Below, in pieces: positions 10,442 through 22,514 of a stretch of 64,000 nucleotides of DNA. The stretch is from Castanea sativa (Eukaryota; Streptophyta; Magnoliopsida; Fagales; Fagaceae), in contig NC_134017.1 of assembly GCF_040712315.1 (NCBI RefSeq), forward strand, positions 58,442,636-58,506,635, written 5' to 3'. The notes beneath the pieces are model-generated. The model worked only from the letters and a program-made list of their open reading frames with translations, searched no databases and had not been told where the DNA came from. The position numbers were made by a program, and so were the translations under genes. Each line of letters begins with the position of its first letter. Position 1 is the first letter of the stretch.

Positions 10442-11847
10442 TGTTAGGATGTGTGCCCTTAAATCGTATTGTATAATACTATGTATGACATTATGTATGA
10501 CTTAATATTGTGATTAATAAAATTGTTTTATTATTATCTAAAAATAATGGTAACATGAATATTGAGACATTATCATATAGTCCATGAGATGCATAGTATG
10601 TGATTTAATCACATAAGATATAAATCACAAGTTCTTTGTAAGCTCAGAATTTTAGTCTGTAGTTGGTGATGAAATTGGGCATTTCATCTGCGAAGACTAT
10701 AACATATCAACTAAGATGATTTATCTTGATCATGGAAATGAAGATTTCTAGTTGGTATGTTGATATGTTTTAAGAGTTAAAATATATTGATCTGGACCGC
10801 TGTGAAATTTATTATTCTCCTAATGACTGCCAAATGAATAATAAACTCACGACTTCTATTTACATGAACTTTTAATCCTGAAAGAATAATGGACTTGATC
10901 ATGAAGTGTAGGTTACTTTGATATATCAGGAGTGAGGTCTAAAGTTACGATCAAAACCTTAGTATGTTGGACACCACATTTAGTGTTGATGGAACATATA
11001 TTCTCAAGATGAAATTCATAGTCTTTTAACGAAGATACAAAATATTCCCTTGAGATAAGTTTAATAGGTTTAGTTATTCAGAGTGTAAAGCCTAACCACT
11101 TTAGTAAGGAGTTACTAAAGTATATATCTATGAAATTGGATTCATAAATATATGATAAATAACTTAAAGGATTAAACCGGGCACTCAAGGAATTAAAATG
11201 TAGTAATCTTTAAAGTGACAGTCTATATTCATGACTTTGTATTACTATGAATATTTAATGAATGAGCTGCATGTACAATAAAGTCTTGGGATATAATTTA
11301 TAAATATAGTTTATAAATAAGGCTTAGAGTGCAACTATATTTATATAGTGGTATTAAATATAGTTAATAGTAACTTGAACTTGTCAAGAGTTGACAGAAA
11401 AGCTCAAGGCCTATTGGATCTAGTGTCTTATTGGTCCCTTTTGGTCCCACTCCAAGCCACACACTTAAGCCCCATTGGAAAGGCTTAAAAAGCTAGCCCA
11501 ATTAGATAATCAGTTAGATACAAAGGGACAAAACATACAGAATTTGGTAAGTAACAATACGATTGTGAAATGGTGTATGTCTGAGTGTAAGCCACTCTCT
11601 CTTATTCTCCCTTGAACTGATTGAGAGATCATACTTCTTGGGCGTTAGTCGAATTGAAGTGAAGATTAAAAGTGTTCCCAAGTGCTTCTAGTCTTTTGTT
11701 TTTAAATTTCACCGTACTAAGGTACGTTCTTTTATTCTTGAATTTTGAAATTTACATAGTACATGTTATCAATTGCGAATGAAGTAAATCCATTAATTTT
11801 CCGCTACGTATGTTTTGTATACGATACAAACATGTATTTTTCCAACA
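10442..11847 (+). mobile_element. Solo LTR, family 2 (1406 bp)
   Basis: It starts TGTTAGGATGTG and ends TTTTTCCAACA. A perfect 5-bp duplication ATTTT lies at 10437-10441 and 11848-11852. The length, TG...CA ends and 5-bp duplication are those of an LTR retrotransposon; the absence of an internal region makes it a solo LTR. The Copia or Gypsy lineage cannot be told from the LTR alone. Confidence 0.85.
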
Positions 11848-12100
11848 ATTTTTATTCATTTTATTATTATTATTATTATTACATGTTGTAGTCATCATTG
11901 GTATGTCATTTACTCATTTATTATTATATTTTTCTCCACTTTGTTTTTTGTCCATGTAAACTTAAGTATTCGAATTTTCCGTTTCTAGTTTTGAGGAATC
12001 TTTTCATTCTCTTTCTTTGCCTCGTATATTTTACCAACCTATTATGTTGTTCTTTGTGTATATATATATTTTACGTTTTTAGACCCCTATAAAACTAGAT

Positions 12101-12987
12101 TGTTTAACTTAATTAATTCAAGTAAATACTTAGGTTTATTATTCAGATTTAGGTTAAAACAAAACAATCATATTATGCAAAGCAGTGGAAATATAAATAA
12201 CACAATGATATGATGACCCAGGAAAACCAAACCGGTAAAAAACCTGGGGAGGATTCAACCTAGCTATACTCAAGGTAAAACTGAATCGACTATGAAAGAA
12301 TTGAAATTTACACAATAGCGGCTTAGACCACTAACATCTTATTGCTACCTCGAGTAGGAAACTTACTACTACGACCACGTGACAGCTTTGAGTCTACAGA
12401 CTACTTTGTTCTTGGATTCCCAGCAAGCACAAGCACTCCCGCTTGTATATGTTTAAGCTCTTAATGCAACAACTGAATGATCATCAAGTTCTTGACATAA
12501 TCTTGATTCTTGATAACCCTAAGTATATGTGAAGGCAAACACCTTTAGATCTCACAAGAGATTCACACATATAGTATAAACAAAAAGACTTTAGAGAGCT
12601 TTGGGTACAAAACCCTAGAATACAAAAAGATGCACACTCTTCACTCTCTTAGAAGCCTTTAAAAACGTGCTTAGGGTTTCCTTTATATAGTGAGAGAAGT
12701 AAATCTGAAACCCTAATCCTTAATGGGCTTGAACTGCTATTTAGGCCGATTTAAAATTCTGCAGAAAATTCCTGATCCACGATTCTTGATCGATCGAGTC
12801 TATTCTTCAATCGATCAAGCCGTGTAGAAATAGAACAGTAATTTCCTGCAACTACTCGATTTCAAACTTACATTAAACCAAACTTTGAGCAAGTCTAAAC
12901 CTAGACTAAATGTTTTGATCATAGTTTGCCAACACAATACACATTGAAGTTCTAATACATTAGTCCTTAAGATCTTATAACCTAACA
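12101..12987 (+). mobile_element. Solo LTR, family 3 (887 bp)
   Basis: It starts TGTTTAACTTAATT and ends TTATAACCTAACA. Flanking pentamers TAGAT (12096-12100) and TATAT (12988-12992) match at 4 of 5. A TTTATATAGTG motif near 12690 could be the LTR TATA box. No internal coding region on either side. Confidence 0.7.
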
Positions 12988-13839
12988 TATATATATAAGT
13001 AATGCTATAATTAAGTATCTTGTTTTATTATTACATTGAGCTTACAAACGGATGTGTCACAAATCATAAAGAGACAATTCAAATATTCAATTATGAGGTT
13101 GTTGAAACTCACCAATTAGACTCCTTGCCACATAAGTTTGTAAGTTTTATGTTATAAAAGTTGCAGTACCTTTACCATTTTCCTTCTTCTATTCTATCTT
13201 TTTTGCTTTTTTTTTGGATTTGATTATTCTCCTTTTGTGTCATATAACATTGGATTTTTGGGGGTTTCTTCATTAATGGTGTTCAATCAAAATTAGGTAG
13301 GATTAGATATCTAATTTTCCTATTGATCATCAATGAGAATTCTGCATTGAAACATGAAATTTATTTTTAGAGTGGTTTTAACTCGCATGCAAGTTAGTTC
13401 ACTAGAAACCATGAAATGCAGCTCAATCTCTAACTGACATGCTGATGTAACATGTTTTTTCTATTGTTAAAAATGGTTGACATACAAAGTTTCATGTGCC
13501 AATTTCAAACCAACCATTGAAATTACTCTTTCAAAATTTACCTATTGAGATGGGAGATAACCTAGATTTTTCGGAACATGCGTCTGATATTGCTCAGGCC
13601 ATCCATGTTTTACAATTTGCTTCAAATACTTCGTATAGACATCCTATCAATGTTGTGTTTATATTTTATGTGGATTTGAGTGATGATGCTTTCATTGTTC
13701 CTCACAAGATACTAATGAAGCGGCAAAAAAGTAACATCTTATGTCGATAACTCTTTGAAAATTTGTACTAGGATGGAAGAAAATTGACTTGTCTAGTTTA
13801 TGTAAGATGTATTTTCTGAAGTTGTACATAAAAATAAGA
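12988..13839. other. Intergenic, no gene recognised
   Basis: AT-rich. An 84-codon plus-strand frame at 13496-13750 has no recognisable domain and no splice or promoter support. Confidence 0.4.
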
Positions 13840-16310
13840 ATTGAGTATTAAACTATCTTATATCTTTGGCTAGAAAATTTGTCAAACATATGGCACACAT
13901 CGATTATGCTTGCCAAATAATATTCTTTGGCTAAATTTTTTAGTGTCCTATGGTTATTTGAAAAGGACAAAATATTTATAAATATATAGAATCCTAAACA
14001 TATTCATAACATATAAGCAACGATATTTATTTTTGGCAAACTATATTTCCATACCAAATTTTGTTTCTTAAACATCACCATTTTTTAAATGTTCGATCCA
14101 ACATTATAATGAGTGGTGCTGAGAAAATTAAATTTGAAATTGGACTTTTCCACTTCAAGTATTATCTATCTTGAAAATATTTTTACACATATATGCAATA
14201 GTAACAAGTACAAACACAATAAAATTTGCTTTCAATTTCCTATAGATCTCCTAAACCATAAAACTTCTTTTCAAATAAGAAGATCATTCTTCAAATCTTA
14301 CATTTGAACATATATTTAAACACAAATACAATTAGAATAATGAAAATAAAACTACGATAGAAATTATTTTAACATTTTCATTTGATATGAAACTTCATTA
14401 TTTTAATTGAATTTAAACTCTTGATTTTAATAAAACAACTTTTGTAAGTAGTTGCAAAATCAGCACTTACAACACTTTAATTATTATAAAAGTGTTAACT
14501 ATTAATTAGTAATGTTGCGACATGAAAGTAATGTTGCAACTTCTAAATTATTGGCATTGCAATTGTAGCCCTGATGACTGCATGATAGAACTTAGTGCTT
14601 TGAGAGGTTAAATGGCCAGCAAAGATACTTTTATCTTGTACCAAAAAATGTGGAGTATATATTCTTATATGATTATGAATTTCTCGCTTTATACAATTTG
14701 GTTTGTTTATTAAATTATCTTATATTCTTAAATAGAAAAATTTGTTGCACATGATGCATACTTAAGTTACGCTTGTAAAAAAAAAAAAAAAACATTTAAG
14801 CAAATTTTTTGATGTATTTTTAAGGTTAACAAGAAAAAAAAAAGATTTTAGAAACATGCTAGTGGATGTTAAGAAGTATGTTATGAAAAATATTAATTCC
14901 GTGCAAGTTGTTGGAGTTTTGAAATGTTGTCTTATTTATTATGTTATAAGAAAAGGTTGAATAACTAGGTAATTCCAATATTTTACAAGGAAAAAACCTT
15001 AAAGTTGGATTTGTAAACATATAAAATCATAAACGTGCTCATAAACATATAAACTACAACAATTATTTTAGGAAAACTTTATTTCCATACCTAATTTCAT
15101 TTCATAAACATCACCCTTTCTTATATGGTAGATACAAAATTTGTAAGGCATGAAATTTAGAAAAAAGAATTTGTAGTTGAAATTGGATTATTCCATTTAT
15201 AGTACCATCTTAAACAATATACAAGCAATAGTTGTTTGTATAAATGACTAGTTTTGGTGTGTTTTGTTATATCAAACAAATAACATAATTTGTAATGTTA
15301 TATTTAATATTGAAATCTAAATACAAAATATTGCAAATATTGATAATCTAAATTCAATAATAATGTTGGTCATAATAAATTTTATATTAAGGATTACAAA
15401 TCGTCAACTGTGTAGTGAGGAGTGTCAGTGACTAAATAAGGATTACAAATCGTCTAATCTTGTAGACTAACCCAATACTAATCAACGAACCAACTAGAGA
15501 TATAATAGTCAATAATTCTGGAAGAGAAACTTCAGGTCCAATACACTCGAGCTTATCTGAACTTATAATGACGTTATAGAGAGTTTATGTTCTCTAATCA
15601 CCGTTAATAGCTCATGATGACGTGGATTATAAATCACTTGCTGGGTTAAGCTAAACAAGAACAGTATGAAACAGAAGATCACCGGCAAGATAATATTCTA
15701 GTGGATGTTAAGAAGTATGTTATGTAAAATATAAATTCCATGCAAGTTGTTGGAGTTTTGTAATGTTGTATTATTTATTACATTATAAGAAAAAGTTGAA
15801 TAATTAGGTAATGCCAATATTTTACAAGGAAAAAAACCTCAAAGTTTGATTTATAAACATATAAAATCATATACGTGCTCATAAACATATAAATTACAAC
15901 AATTTCTTTAAAAATTACCATGACTTTTGAGTGGAGTTGTGGTATGTCTTTGTATTAGAACCCCTTTCCCTCTCCCCTGTGTGTGTGTGTGTGTGTTTGT
16001 TTGTTTCTCAAAAGAAAAAAACTACAAAAATTATTTTAGGAAAACTTTTATTTCCATACCTAATTTCGTTTCTTAAACATCACCCTTTCTCATATAGTAA
16101 ATACAAAATTTATAAGGAATGAAAGTTAGAAAAAGGAATTTGTAGTTGAAATTAGATTATTCCGTTTAAAGTACGATCTTAAACATTTCACACATATTAG
16201 CAACAATAACGAGTACAAATATAACAGATTTTACCTTTGAATAAGAAGATGACTCATTCAAATATTATGTTGAACATATGTGTAAACATAAATACAACAT
16301 GAGGACCAAA
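13840..16310. repeat. Cluster of three diverged direct repeats
   Basis: Three blocks, at about 13840-14335, 14700-15240 and 15690-16310, share ordered segments such as TTTCCATACC...CTTAAACATCACC, ATAAACATATAAA.TACAAC and CTAGTGGATGTTAAGAAGTA. The last two blocks are the most alike. Termini are not defined. It could be a decayed tandem array or repeated insertion of one element. Confidence 0.6.
15891..16032 (+). mobile_element. Short retroposed insertion ending TTTCTCAAAAG
   Basis: Compared with the block near 15050, this copy carries 114 extra bases (15905-16018) with a GT tract and an A-rich 3' end. It is flanked by AAATTACAACAATT (15891-15904) and AAACTACAAAAATT (16019-16032), 12 of 14 identical. 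The 3' end resembles the tail of the SINE at 45168-45330. Confidence 0.5.
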
Positions 16311-18399
16311 TTGAAAATATGACCAAAATATAGGGACAAAAAATTTAATTTCCCCAATATGTTATTAACGGGTTATAAATTTTATACCTGCATGTACTAT
16401 CTCCTTCAAATGGCTTAATGGTAGATTTAAAAGTGAATGTGTCTCTTTGAATTGTTGGATCTGTTAATCCACATATTTTCCTCGTTATTGATGGAGGGAG
16501 TAGTGTGTGTTGATGAACGCAATATGTTGTGATGCATGTTGTAGCTTGCTTGACTTAGACAATTTAAATGTTTGGATATATGTAATGCCTCATTTTAGTT
16601 AGTTCCCTCAAAATATCTGCAGCATCTAATGATTCTCAAATTTTAATAAGCTTCATAGCTACAAAAAGTTGGAATCTCTCAATTTAGTGATGAGAGGTTC
16701 TCTTTATAGAGGGGAATGGATTAGAGGGTTCGAATTTCTTTTATTTCCATCCCACTAAGGTATTTTAAACCTTTTTTTTTTCTTAATGCATGTTTAAACT
16801 ACGTTTGAGCTAATAAGGTGTACCAAAACTCAAATTTTGCGACAATCACAGCATAGGTGCCAATTGGCACCCTTGTCTTTGGACAAGGTGCAAATCTACA
16901 CTTGTGTCTTGTGCACATCTTAGCTCGAATCTTGACTTTTGGTGGGTTTTGCTTGAATTTCTTGTTTGTTTTAGGATAATTACAAAATTTTAAGCTATTT
17001 AAAGCCACTTAATAATTAAAATATTGTTTTAATGATTTTCAAATTCTAATATTCAATTTCCCTCTTCTATCAAGCAAGAGAAATTAAAAGTAAAATTTTT
17101 TGTGACTTCTTAGTTTTAAACATTTAAGGCGTCCTTGACAACCATAAAGCCTTTCAGGAGACAAGTACGTACCTATGAAGTTAACGTGAGAGTTGGGATT
17201 CTTGGAATTGGGAATTGATGAAAGTCAAGATGTATTGTTAGCAACTATCTTCTCAAACATGATCATTGTAAAAATGGTTTATCTGATTCATCGGTGACAC
17301 TCGAATGATAAAGTGAGTTTGAGATTTGTGGAATAGTATTGTCTGTTTGGATTGAGGGAAGGGATGATTAGTAAAGTAGAGTTGAGTTGATTTGGGCCAA
17401 AATTAGCCTATTTTTATTTAATTTTATTCTACTCTCCTCCACTCCCCCTCATTTATCTCTCAATCTAAATGGATCATTAAAGTTATGTAAAAATCATAGC
17501 TTCTTCTTCATGTTGGTATATATCTTTTATAGTCATCTCTCTCTTTTCTCTCTGTGATTAAACCTCCAAGTCCTCATTTCTCTAGTTAGTTTGATGCATG
17601 TCACCCGATTTGGTGACATCCAAGGTATAATTAGGCGGCTGAAATTTCTAACCTACTTCAAAGAGGGGGGAGTAGTCACATCACATTAAATGCAATGGGA
17701 GGTTGTTAGGTACAATAAATATGGAGATAACTATTATTCTCTGGGTATGTTTAAATATCGTTTATTTGTTGAAAACTAAAAACTTATTACTGAAAATACT
17801 ATAACAAAATATTTTTTAGACAACTACAACATTATTCACGTGTTTTGTGCAACTTAGCTGGTCCATGAATAGTGCCATGGAACCAACCAAGCGCAAACGC
17901 CGAAGAAGAAGTGCGCAAACACACTCTATGAGTGGTGTTTCTTTCTAAATAAGGGATCCGATGACTTCGCTCAATCTCGCTCCTCATATCGTTGAGGTAT
18001 GGCCTGACCCTATATAGATAGGCTTATGAGAAACAGTTATTAAAATAACAGGAAGTGGCAAGGCTTCATGGATGAAGAAGAAAGATTGACCATTGATAGA
18101 TCATTTACGTATACCTAGTACTTTTATTAATTGTATATAGGTCAAATTAAAAGTAGAGTAACCTCTATTATGCTATAATTTAATGTGCAGTGTCATCATG
18201 AATTCAACTTGCCCATGCTTTTCGTTTTCTATGTGCCAAGTGGCAAAAAAGATATCTTAGGGTTCAGTCTTACTGGATTAAGAATATGTTTTCTTTGTTA
18301 AAGCACACCTTGCCTCACTATGTAGAATCTATAACCTCTTTATATTTAAATTCTACCAACCTTTTAAACCTCAAAGCTAGAATCTGGCCTTAAAATTCA
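16311..18399. other. Intergenic, no gene recognised
   Basis: No coding family, terminal repeats or array were identified. Short segments near 17745-17890 have MITE-like composition but no defined ends. Confidence 0.4.
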
Positions 18400-19260
18400 C
18401 CTTTTTTGGTTAAGGTCGACCAGCACCAACCACCCCTTTTGGTGACAATTGAGAGTGTTTCCCACCTCCATCCCTTGGATCAGAAGAATCCAAGAGAGAG
18501 AAAAAAGAGAGAGATAATGGTAAGAAAAGCAATTGACTTTTAGATTTCACAAGGTTGACATTTCACATATAAAAGATTTCATATCTTGAAAGCATCCAAA
18601 GCTGGGAAACACTCCTTCAAAGATGGCTCTTCTCTCTCTCTCTCTTCTTACATATATATAATTAATGGGCTTATGATGGGAGCTCAAGGGAGAGGAGTCA
18701 ATGGCTACACAGACTCACTTGGTGTTTTCTTGTCTCCCTGGCTATATAATTATCATGAGCCCCTTTGCTTCTCTTTTTCTTTCTTTTTAACTCTCTTTTT
18801 GGAAGAGAAGGGGTACACAAAATATGGGTTAGTCCAGGACACCAAGACCCCACCACTGGGGTAGGTCCACTGAGCCATGTTCCCATATCAGATTGCGTGA
18901 TTTTGCAAAATTAACAGTGGTGGAAGTCCCTTTCCAGCCCCGTCTGAGGGACCCAAAAGGGTTTTTTCTTCTCTTTTTTTGGTTGTGGAGATAGAGAATT
19001 TAGGAGGGTGGGTGACCCCATTTTGTCATGCAACAAAAGATTGTTATGGACTCGCAAAACATACCCCACCCACCACAATTTTTTCACTCTATATTTGTGT
19101 GCCTTTGCTTCCATTTTACATCTCTCTCTCTCTCTCTCCCTCTCTTTGTCTGTGTGAGGTGTATGTATTGTTAGGGGTCCATGCATGATAGGAGGGTGTA
19201 AAGGTAGAGACATGGCTAGAAAGGAAAGGAGAGGAACCCAACTTGATAGGATGCTCATCT
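18400..19260. other. GC-raised, pyrimidine-rich block of unknown role
   Basis: It stands out from its AT-rich surroundings by higher GC and several CT/GA tracts. ATG frames of 92 codons (plus, 18586-18864) and 115 codons (minus, 18911-19258) are largely built from those tracts and match nothing I know. A six-pair CCCCA/TGGGG hairpin lies near 18848-18860. I checked for mature sequences of common plant miRNAs and found none. It could be an untranslated exon or promoter of a noncoding transcript. Confidence 0.3.
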
Positions 19261-19933
19261 GAGGGAAAATCTTGATATCTTTGCTACTAATTATGACACA
19301 ATATCATATAATACTTGCTATGATTAGGAGTGGTATTAAAGTATATGAATTTAATTTGTCAAAACCTTAGAAAAGTTAAGGAAAAACTACGAGTGAGATT
19401 ACAATTAATGGCAACATTAATAGCATTAATCAGCCGTCAACATGGCATGCATCACCATGCATTTTTGTTCTCCTCCTAATGTGAGTATGGATTTTGGATT
19501 AGAGAAGCATAATTATGTTCATTAAGTCATCTTCTTTCCTTTCAAGCTTTTTTTTTTTTTTTTTGTATTATAATATTATTTTATTTGTACTGGGAATCTT
19601 TATGTTCTTATTCAAAAGTATTGGCAACTTTTGGTCGCAATGCAAACAATGGCCATGCTATATATAATATATTTTCAGACGTTTCCATAAGATAAATTAT
19701 TGTAGGGAAGAAATTGCATGGTATTGGTTAAATTACAACTAAATTTAGTGACTTTTTCTCTTAAACCCGTTTTAATTAGTTATGGCTTGTACTTGTATTG
19801 TATGACATGAGTATGAACCATGTACTTATAAATAGATTTCTCAAGTTACCATGCACGTAAATTTATGGTCCATGTTGTAAGCTAATTAGTGTTTTTTTTT
19901 TAGATACAGTGTTAATCTTAAAAAGCTTTATCA

Positions 19934-19992
19934 CCTTATAATGTCATCTTTTTTTTTTTTTTTGTTGAGAAACCCTTATAATGTCATCTTTT
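19934..19992 (-). mobile_element. Micro-retroposon: 21-bp core in 19-bp direct repeats
   Basis: CCTTATAATGTCATCTTTT at 19934-19952 recurs exactly at 19974-19992. Between them is a T run followed by GTTGAGAAAC. On the minus strand this reads as a dozen bases then poly(A), the layout of an extremely 5'-truncated SINE or LINE insertion. Confidence 0.7.
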
Positions 19993-20085
19993 GTCGTGTA
20001 TATTTGAGAGATTGCCGACGGTCTAAATTAACTTGTGAAATGATAGACGATTTCTTTTCAAAGAGAGAGAAAATCGCGAGAAGAG

Positions 20086-20186
20086 CTATGTATAAATTAT
20101 GCTGCCACCCCTTCAAACACGCAGTGATTGAGTTGATGACTCAAACTCAGGCCCAACACAGTTATAGCCACTGGACTATAATATAG
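20086..20186 (-). mobile_element. Possible tRNA-derived SINE fragment
   Basis: On the minus strand TAGTCCAGTGGCTA resembles an A box and GAGTTTGAGTC a B box, about 30 bases apart. No tail or target duplication was defined. Confidence 0.3.
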
Positions 20187-20223
20187 GATCTAAGAAAGGA
20201 GGCTGCCTTTTCTAAGCATCTAA

Positions 20224-20272
20224 CTCATTATTATTTTTCTTCTCAAAAAAAAAAAAAAACCTCATTATTATT
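20224..20272 (+). mobile_element. Micro-retroposon: TTCTTCTC-poly(A) in 13-bp direct repeats
   Basis: CTCATTATTATTT at 20224-20236 and 20260-20272 flanks a core of TTCTTCTC followed by about 14 A and a C. Confidence 0.65.
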
Positions 20273-20657
20273 TAAGTAAATTTTTTCTTAAAGCAATTTG
20301 ATAGTTGGGAAAAGGATTTAATCCATAAGCTTCTTTGTTGGAACACGTGTAATAGAAAATTTTAATTGAGCTACAGAATTCTTAGGTATCATCTAACTAA
20401 CATTGGTTCTTTTGACTACGGTTACTAAAGACCCAATTCAATTACATAAGCTAATTTTCAAAATATAAAAAATCAAAAAACTGTGGTGGAAACTCAATTT
20501 ATTAATGACATATGTATTTATCTAAGAAATAATGATACTTTATTTAGGGTGTTGTATCCGTGTCGGACATAGGACACATCTGAGACATTATGCATGTCCC
20601 AGCCATTTTTTTTTTTTATAAATTGCAGAACACAAGAAGGACACTTATGACTTATCT

Positions 20658-20709
20658 TCTATTAATTTCTAGTTTTTTTTTTTGTTGAGAATCTATTAAT
20701 TTCTAGTTT
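20658..20709 (-). mobile_element. Micro-retroposon: 16-bp core in 18-bp direct repeats
   Basis: TCTATTAATTTCTAGTTT at 20658-20675 recurs exactly at 20692-20709. The core is a T run plus GTTGAGAA, the same core as at 19953-19973. Confidence 0.7.
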
Positions 20710-20782
20710 CAATTTTAAACACTCACATAGTTATCTTTTATTTACTCTTTTAAATCTTATTTTTGGTTTGTATTATTTTTTA

Positions 20783-20930
20783 GAAAGAGTTTCAACCTAT
20801 GACGTGCTTCTGATGATAGTTCTTTATCATCAGAAGAAAACACTGATTAGTTTTTTGTGTAGGTAGGGATTGAACCTCAGATCTCTTATTCAACCATTAG
20901 AGAGTTTACTAGTTGAGCTAATTGGAACCC
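20783..20930 (-). mobile_element. tRNA-derived SINE, copy 1
   Basis: The minus strand reads GGGTTCCAATTAGCTCAACT (A-box region), then GAGGTTCAATCCC (B box), then a palindromic ATCATCAG part and TTGAAACTCTTTC. It aligns with the copies at 21460-21613 and 45168-45330. Pol III boxes and length (about 150 bp) are those of a plant SINE. Confidence 0.7.
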
Positions 20931-21459
20931 ACATTTGTATTCTAATTTCTAAATATCGTTTATTAGTCATGAATTCACTTTAGTATCCATTATTGCTCTT
21001 AAATTGATATATGTTTAACATTATATACAAAAATAAATGTTTAAAAATATTTAAAAATATAAATAAATGTATATTTAATAATTAATTAATATGCATATTT
21101 TTGTTGTATTGTATCTTAATTTTTCAAAAAGTTCTATGTTACCATGTTGTATTCATGCGTATGCGCTTCATAGGTCTCTATTTTGTGTTGGAAGATGGTA
21201 AAAGAAGCGCTAAATTCTTGAGGAACGTCGACTATTAAATCATGCTCACAATATTTCTTAAAAAAAAAAAAGAAAGGTTTTTATGCAAACCGGATAAGAG
21301 AATCTCTATCATTGCATGAAGATTTTAAGACTATATGTATTAAATTTTATAATTTATTAAATAATTTAAAGAAATCATTTATTTGACTATATATCAAGTA
21401 GGTTATATGACTAAAAGTATAAGTATATGCTTATTTGACTTGGCACATGTTAAAGGAAT

Positions 21460-21613
21460 TTTTTTTGAGAGAGTTTCCTATGATGTCTGCTCCTGATGAT
21501 AATTTATTATCATCAAACTAAGACACCAATCGATTTTTGGTATAGGTAAGAATTGAATCTCAGACTTCTTATTCAACCATTAGAAATTTTACCAGTTGAA
21601 CTAACTGGAACCC
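21460..21613 (-). mobile_element. tRNA-derived SINE, copy 2
   Basis: The minus strand has TGGGTTCCAGTTAGTTCAAC and GAGATTCAATTC at the A- and B-box positions, and ends in GAAACTCTCTCAAAAAAAA. It is more diverged than copy 1. Confidence 0.65.
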
Positions 21614-21853
21614 ATGTATTGAAAGAACTTTAATTTGTCCAAATCAAATTGAAAGAAAATTCTATCATTCATTAATTTCATTTTCTATCTATAGAAATTT
21701 TGAACTCCAAACATGAATATGGATGTTCTTTTTTGGTGATTTTTGGGGCTGTGGGTGTAAAAGAAACAAGTAATAACAGATATCATAAAACTAATTCTTT
21801 GAATTGATCGGATAGGTTTTTGGTTATATAACATAGTCACTTGAAAATTTCAT

Positions 21854-21940
21854 GACAAGCAGCCTATTAATTATTCAGCAAAAAAAGACAAGCAGACTAT
21901 TAATTATTCAGCTAAAAAAAGACAAGCAGCCTATTAATTA
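21854..21940 (+). repeat. Triplicated 20-bp unit separated by TTCAGC-poly(A) cores
   Basis: GACAAGCAGCCTATTAATTA occurs at 21854, 21887 (one mismatch) and 21921. The units are separated by TTCAGC(A/T) plus A runs. This is what two rounds of micro-retroposon insertion at one site would leave, though simple tandem duplication would look the same. Confidence 0.7.
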
Positions 21941-22356
21941 GCATCCTTCGTTTTGCACCAAAACACACAAATGTGTATATGCGCTTTCCAGTAAAAGTGA
22001 CAAACACTTTTATCTCCATTAACGGATGATGCGGCATGATGATAGATAATCGTAAGCCAATTTAATATTTATTAGTGGCAATCGTACATGATAACTTTAA
22101 ATATAAATCCATAACAAATCAAATAGTATCATGCATGTTACTATGGTCTCTATTCCTCGAAGACCCAGGAAAACTATTACTCACTTGTGTATTTATTTCT
22201 AAAGACTTTAGATTACTCTCTCCTTACTCTCCATTACATTCCTTTTATAATTTACTTATTTCATTCTTTTATGAACTCCAAAACAAAATGTTAAGATGCT
22301 AAAGGAATTGCCATAACTGATTTTCATATTACTTTCCTTTTCTCTAACCACAAGTG

Positions 22357-22514
22357 GCACTGCAAAAAAACTGACCTATGCCAACGTTTTTTAAAACCAC
22401 TATATTACTTATTACGGCGGTTTTAGTAATTGCCACTATAAACAAAGGCTTACAGAGGCTTACAAAAGCGCTAGCGCTTTTGTAAGTATTCACATAGTTA
22501 TGGTCAATACTAGC
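22357..22514. mobile_element. Possible CACTA-type fragment
   Basis: CACTGCAAAAAAACTGACC resembles CACTA (EnSpm) termini. An inverted-repeat interior at 22428-22489 contains AAAGCGCTAGCGCTTT. Related sequence such as TTACGGCG resumes at about 23500 after the hAT-like element. No right terminus was found. Confidence 0.35.

Noticed and set aside
10227..10447. Overlapping hydrophobic frames resembling membrane proteins
   Set aside because: They arise from CT, AT and T tracts; no promoter, conservation cue or domain.
16799..17008. 69-codon minus-strand frame with several Cys and Lys
   Set aside because: No family resemblance, no splice context and no neighbouring exon.
18586..18864. Possible miRNA precursor (GGAGCTCAAGGGAGAGGAGTC resembles parts of miR319/miR477 families)
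   Set aside because: The match is poor and no arm pairs well with it in the expected span.
20783..20930. tRNA gene suggested by A and B boxes
   Set aside because: No cloverleaf can be formed and related copies end in A-rich tails, so it is a SINE. The same applies at 45651-45959.
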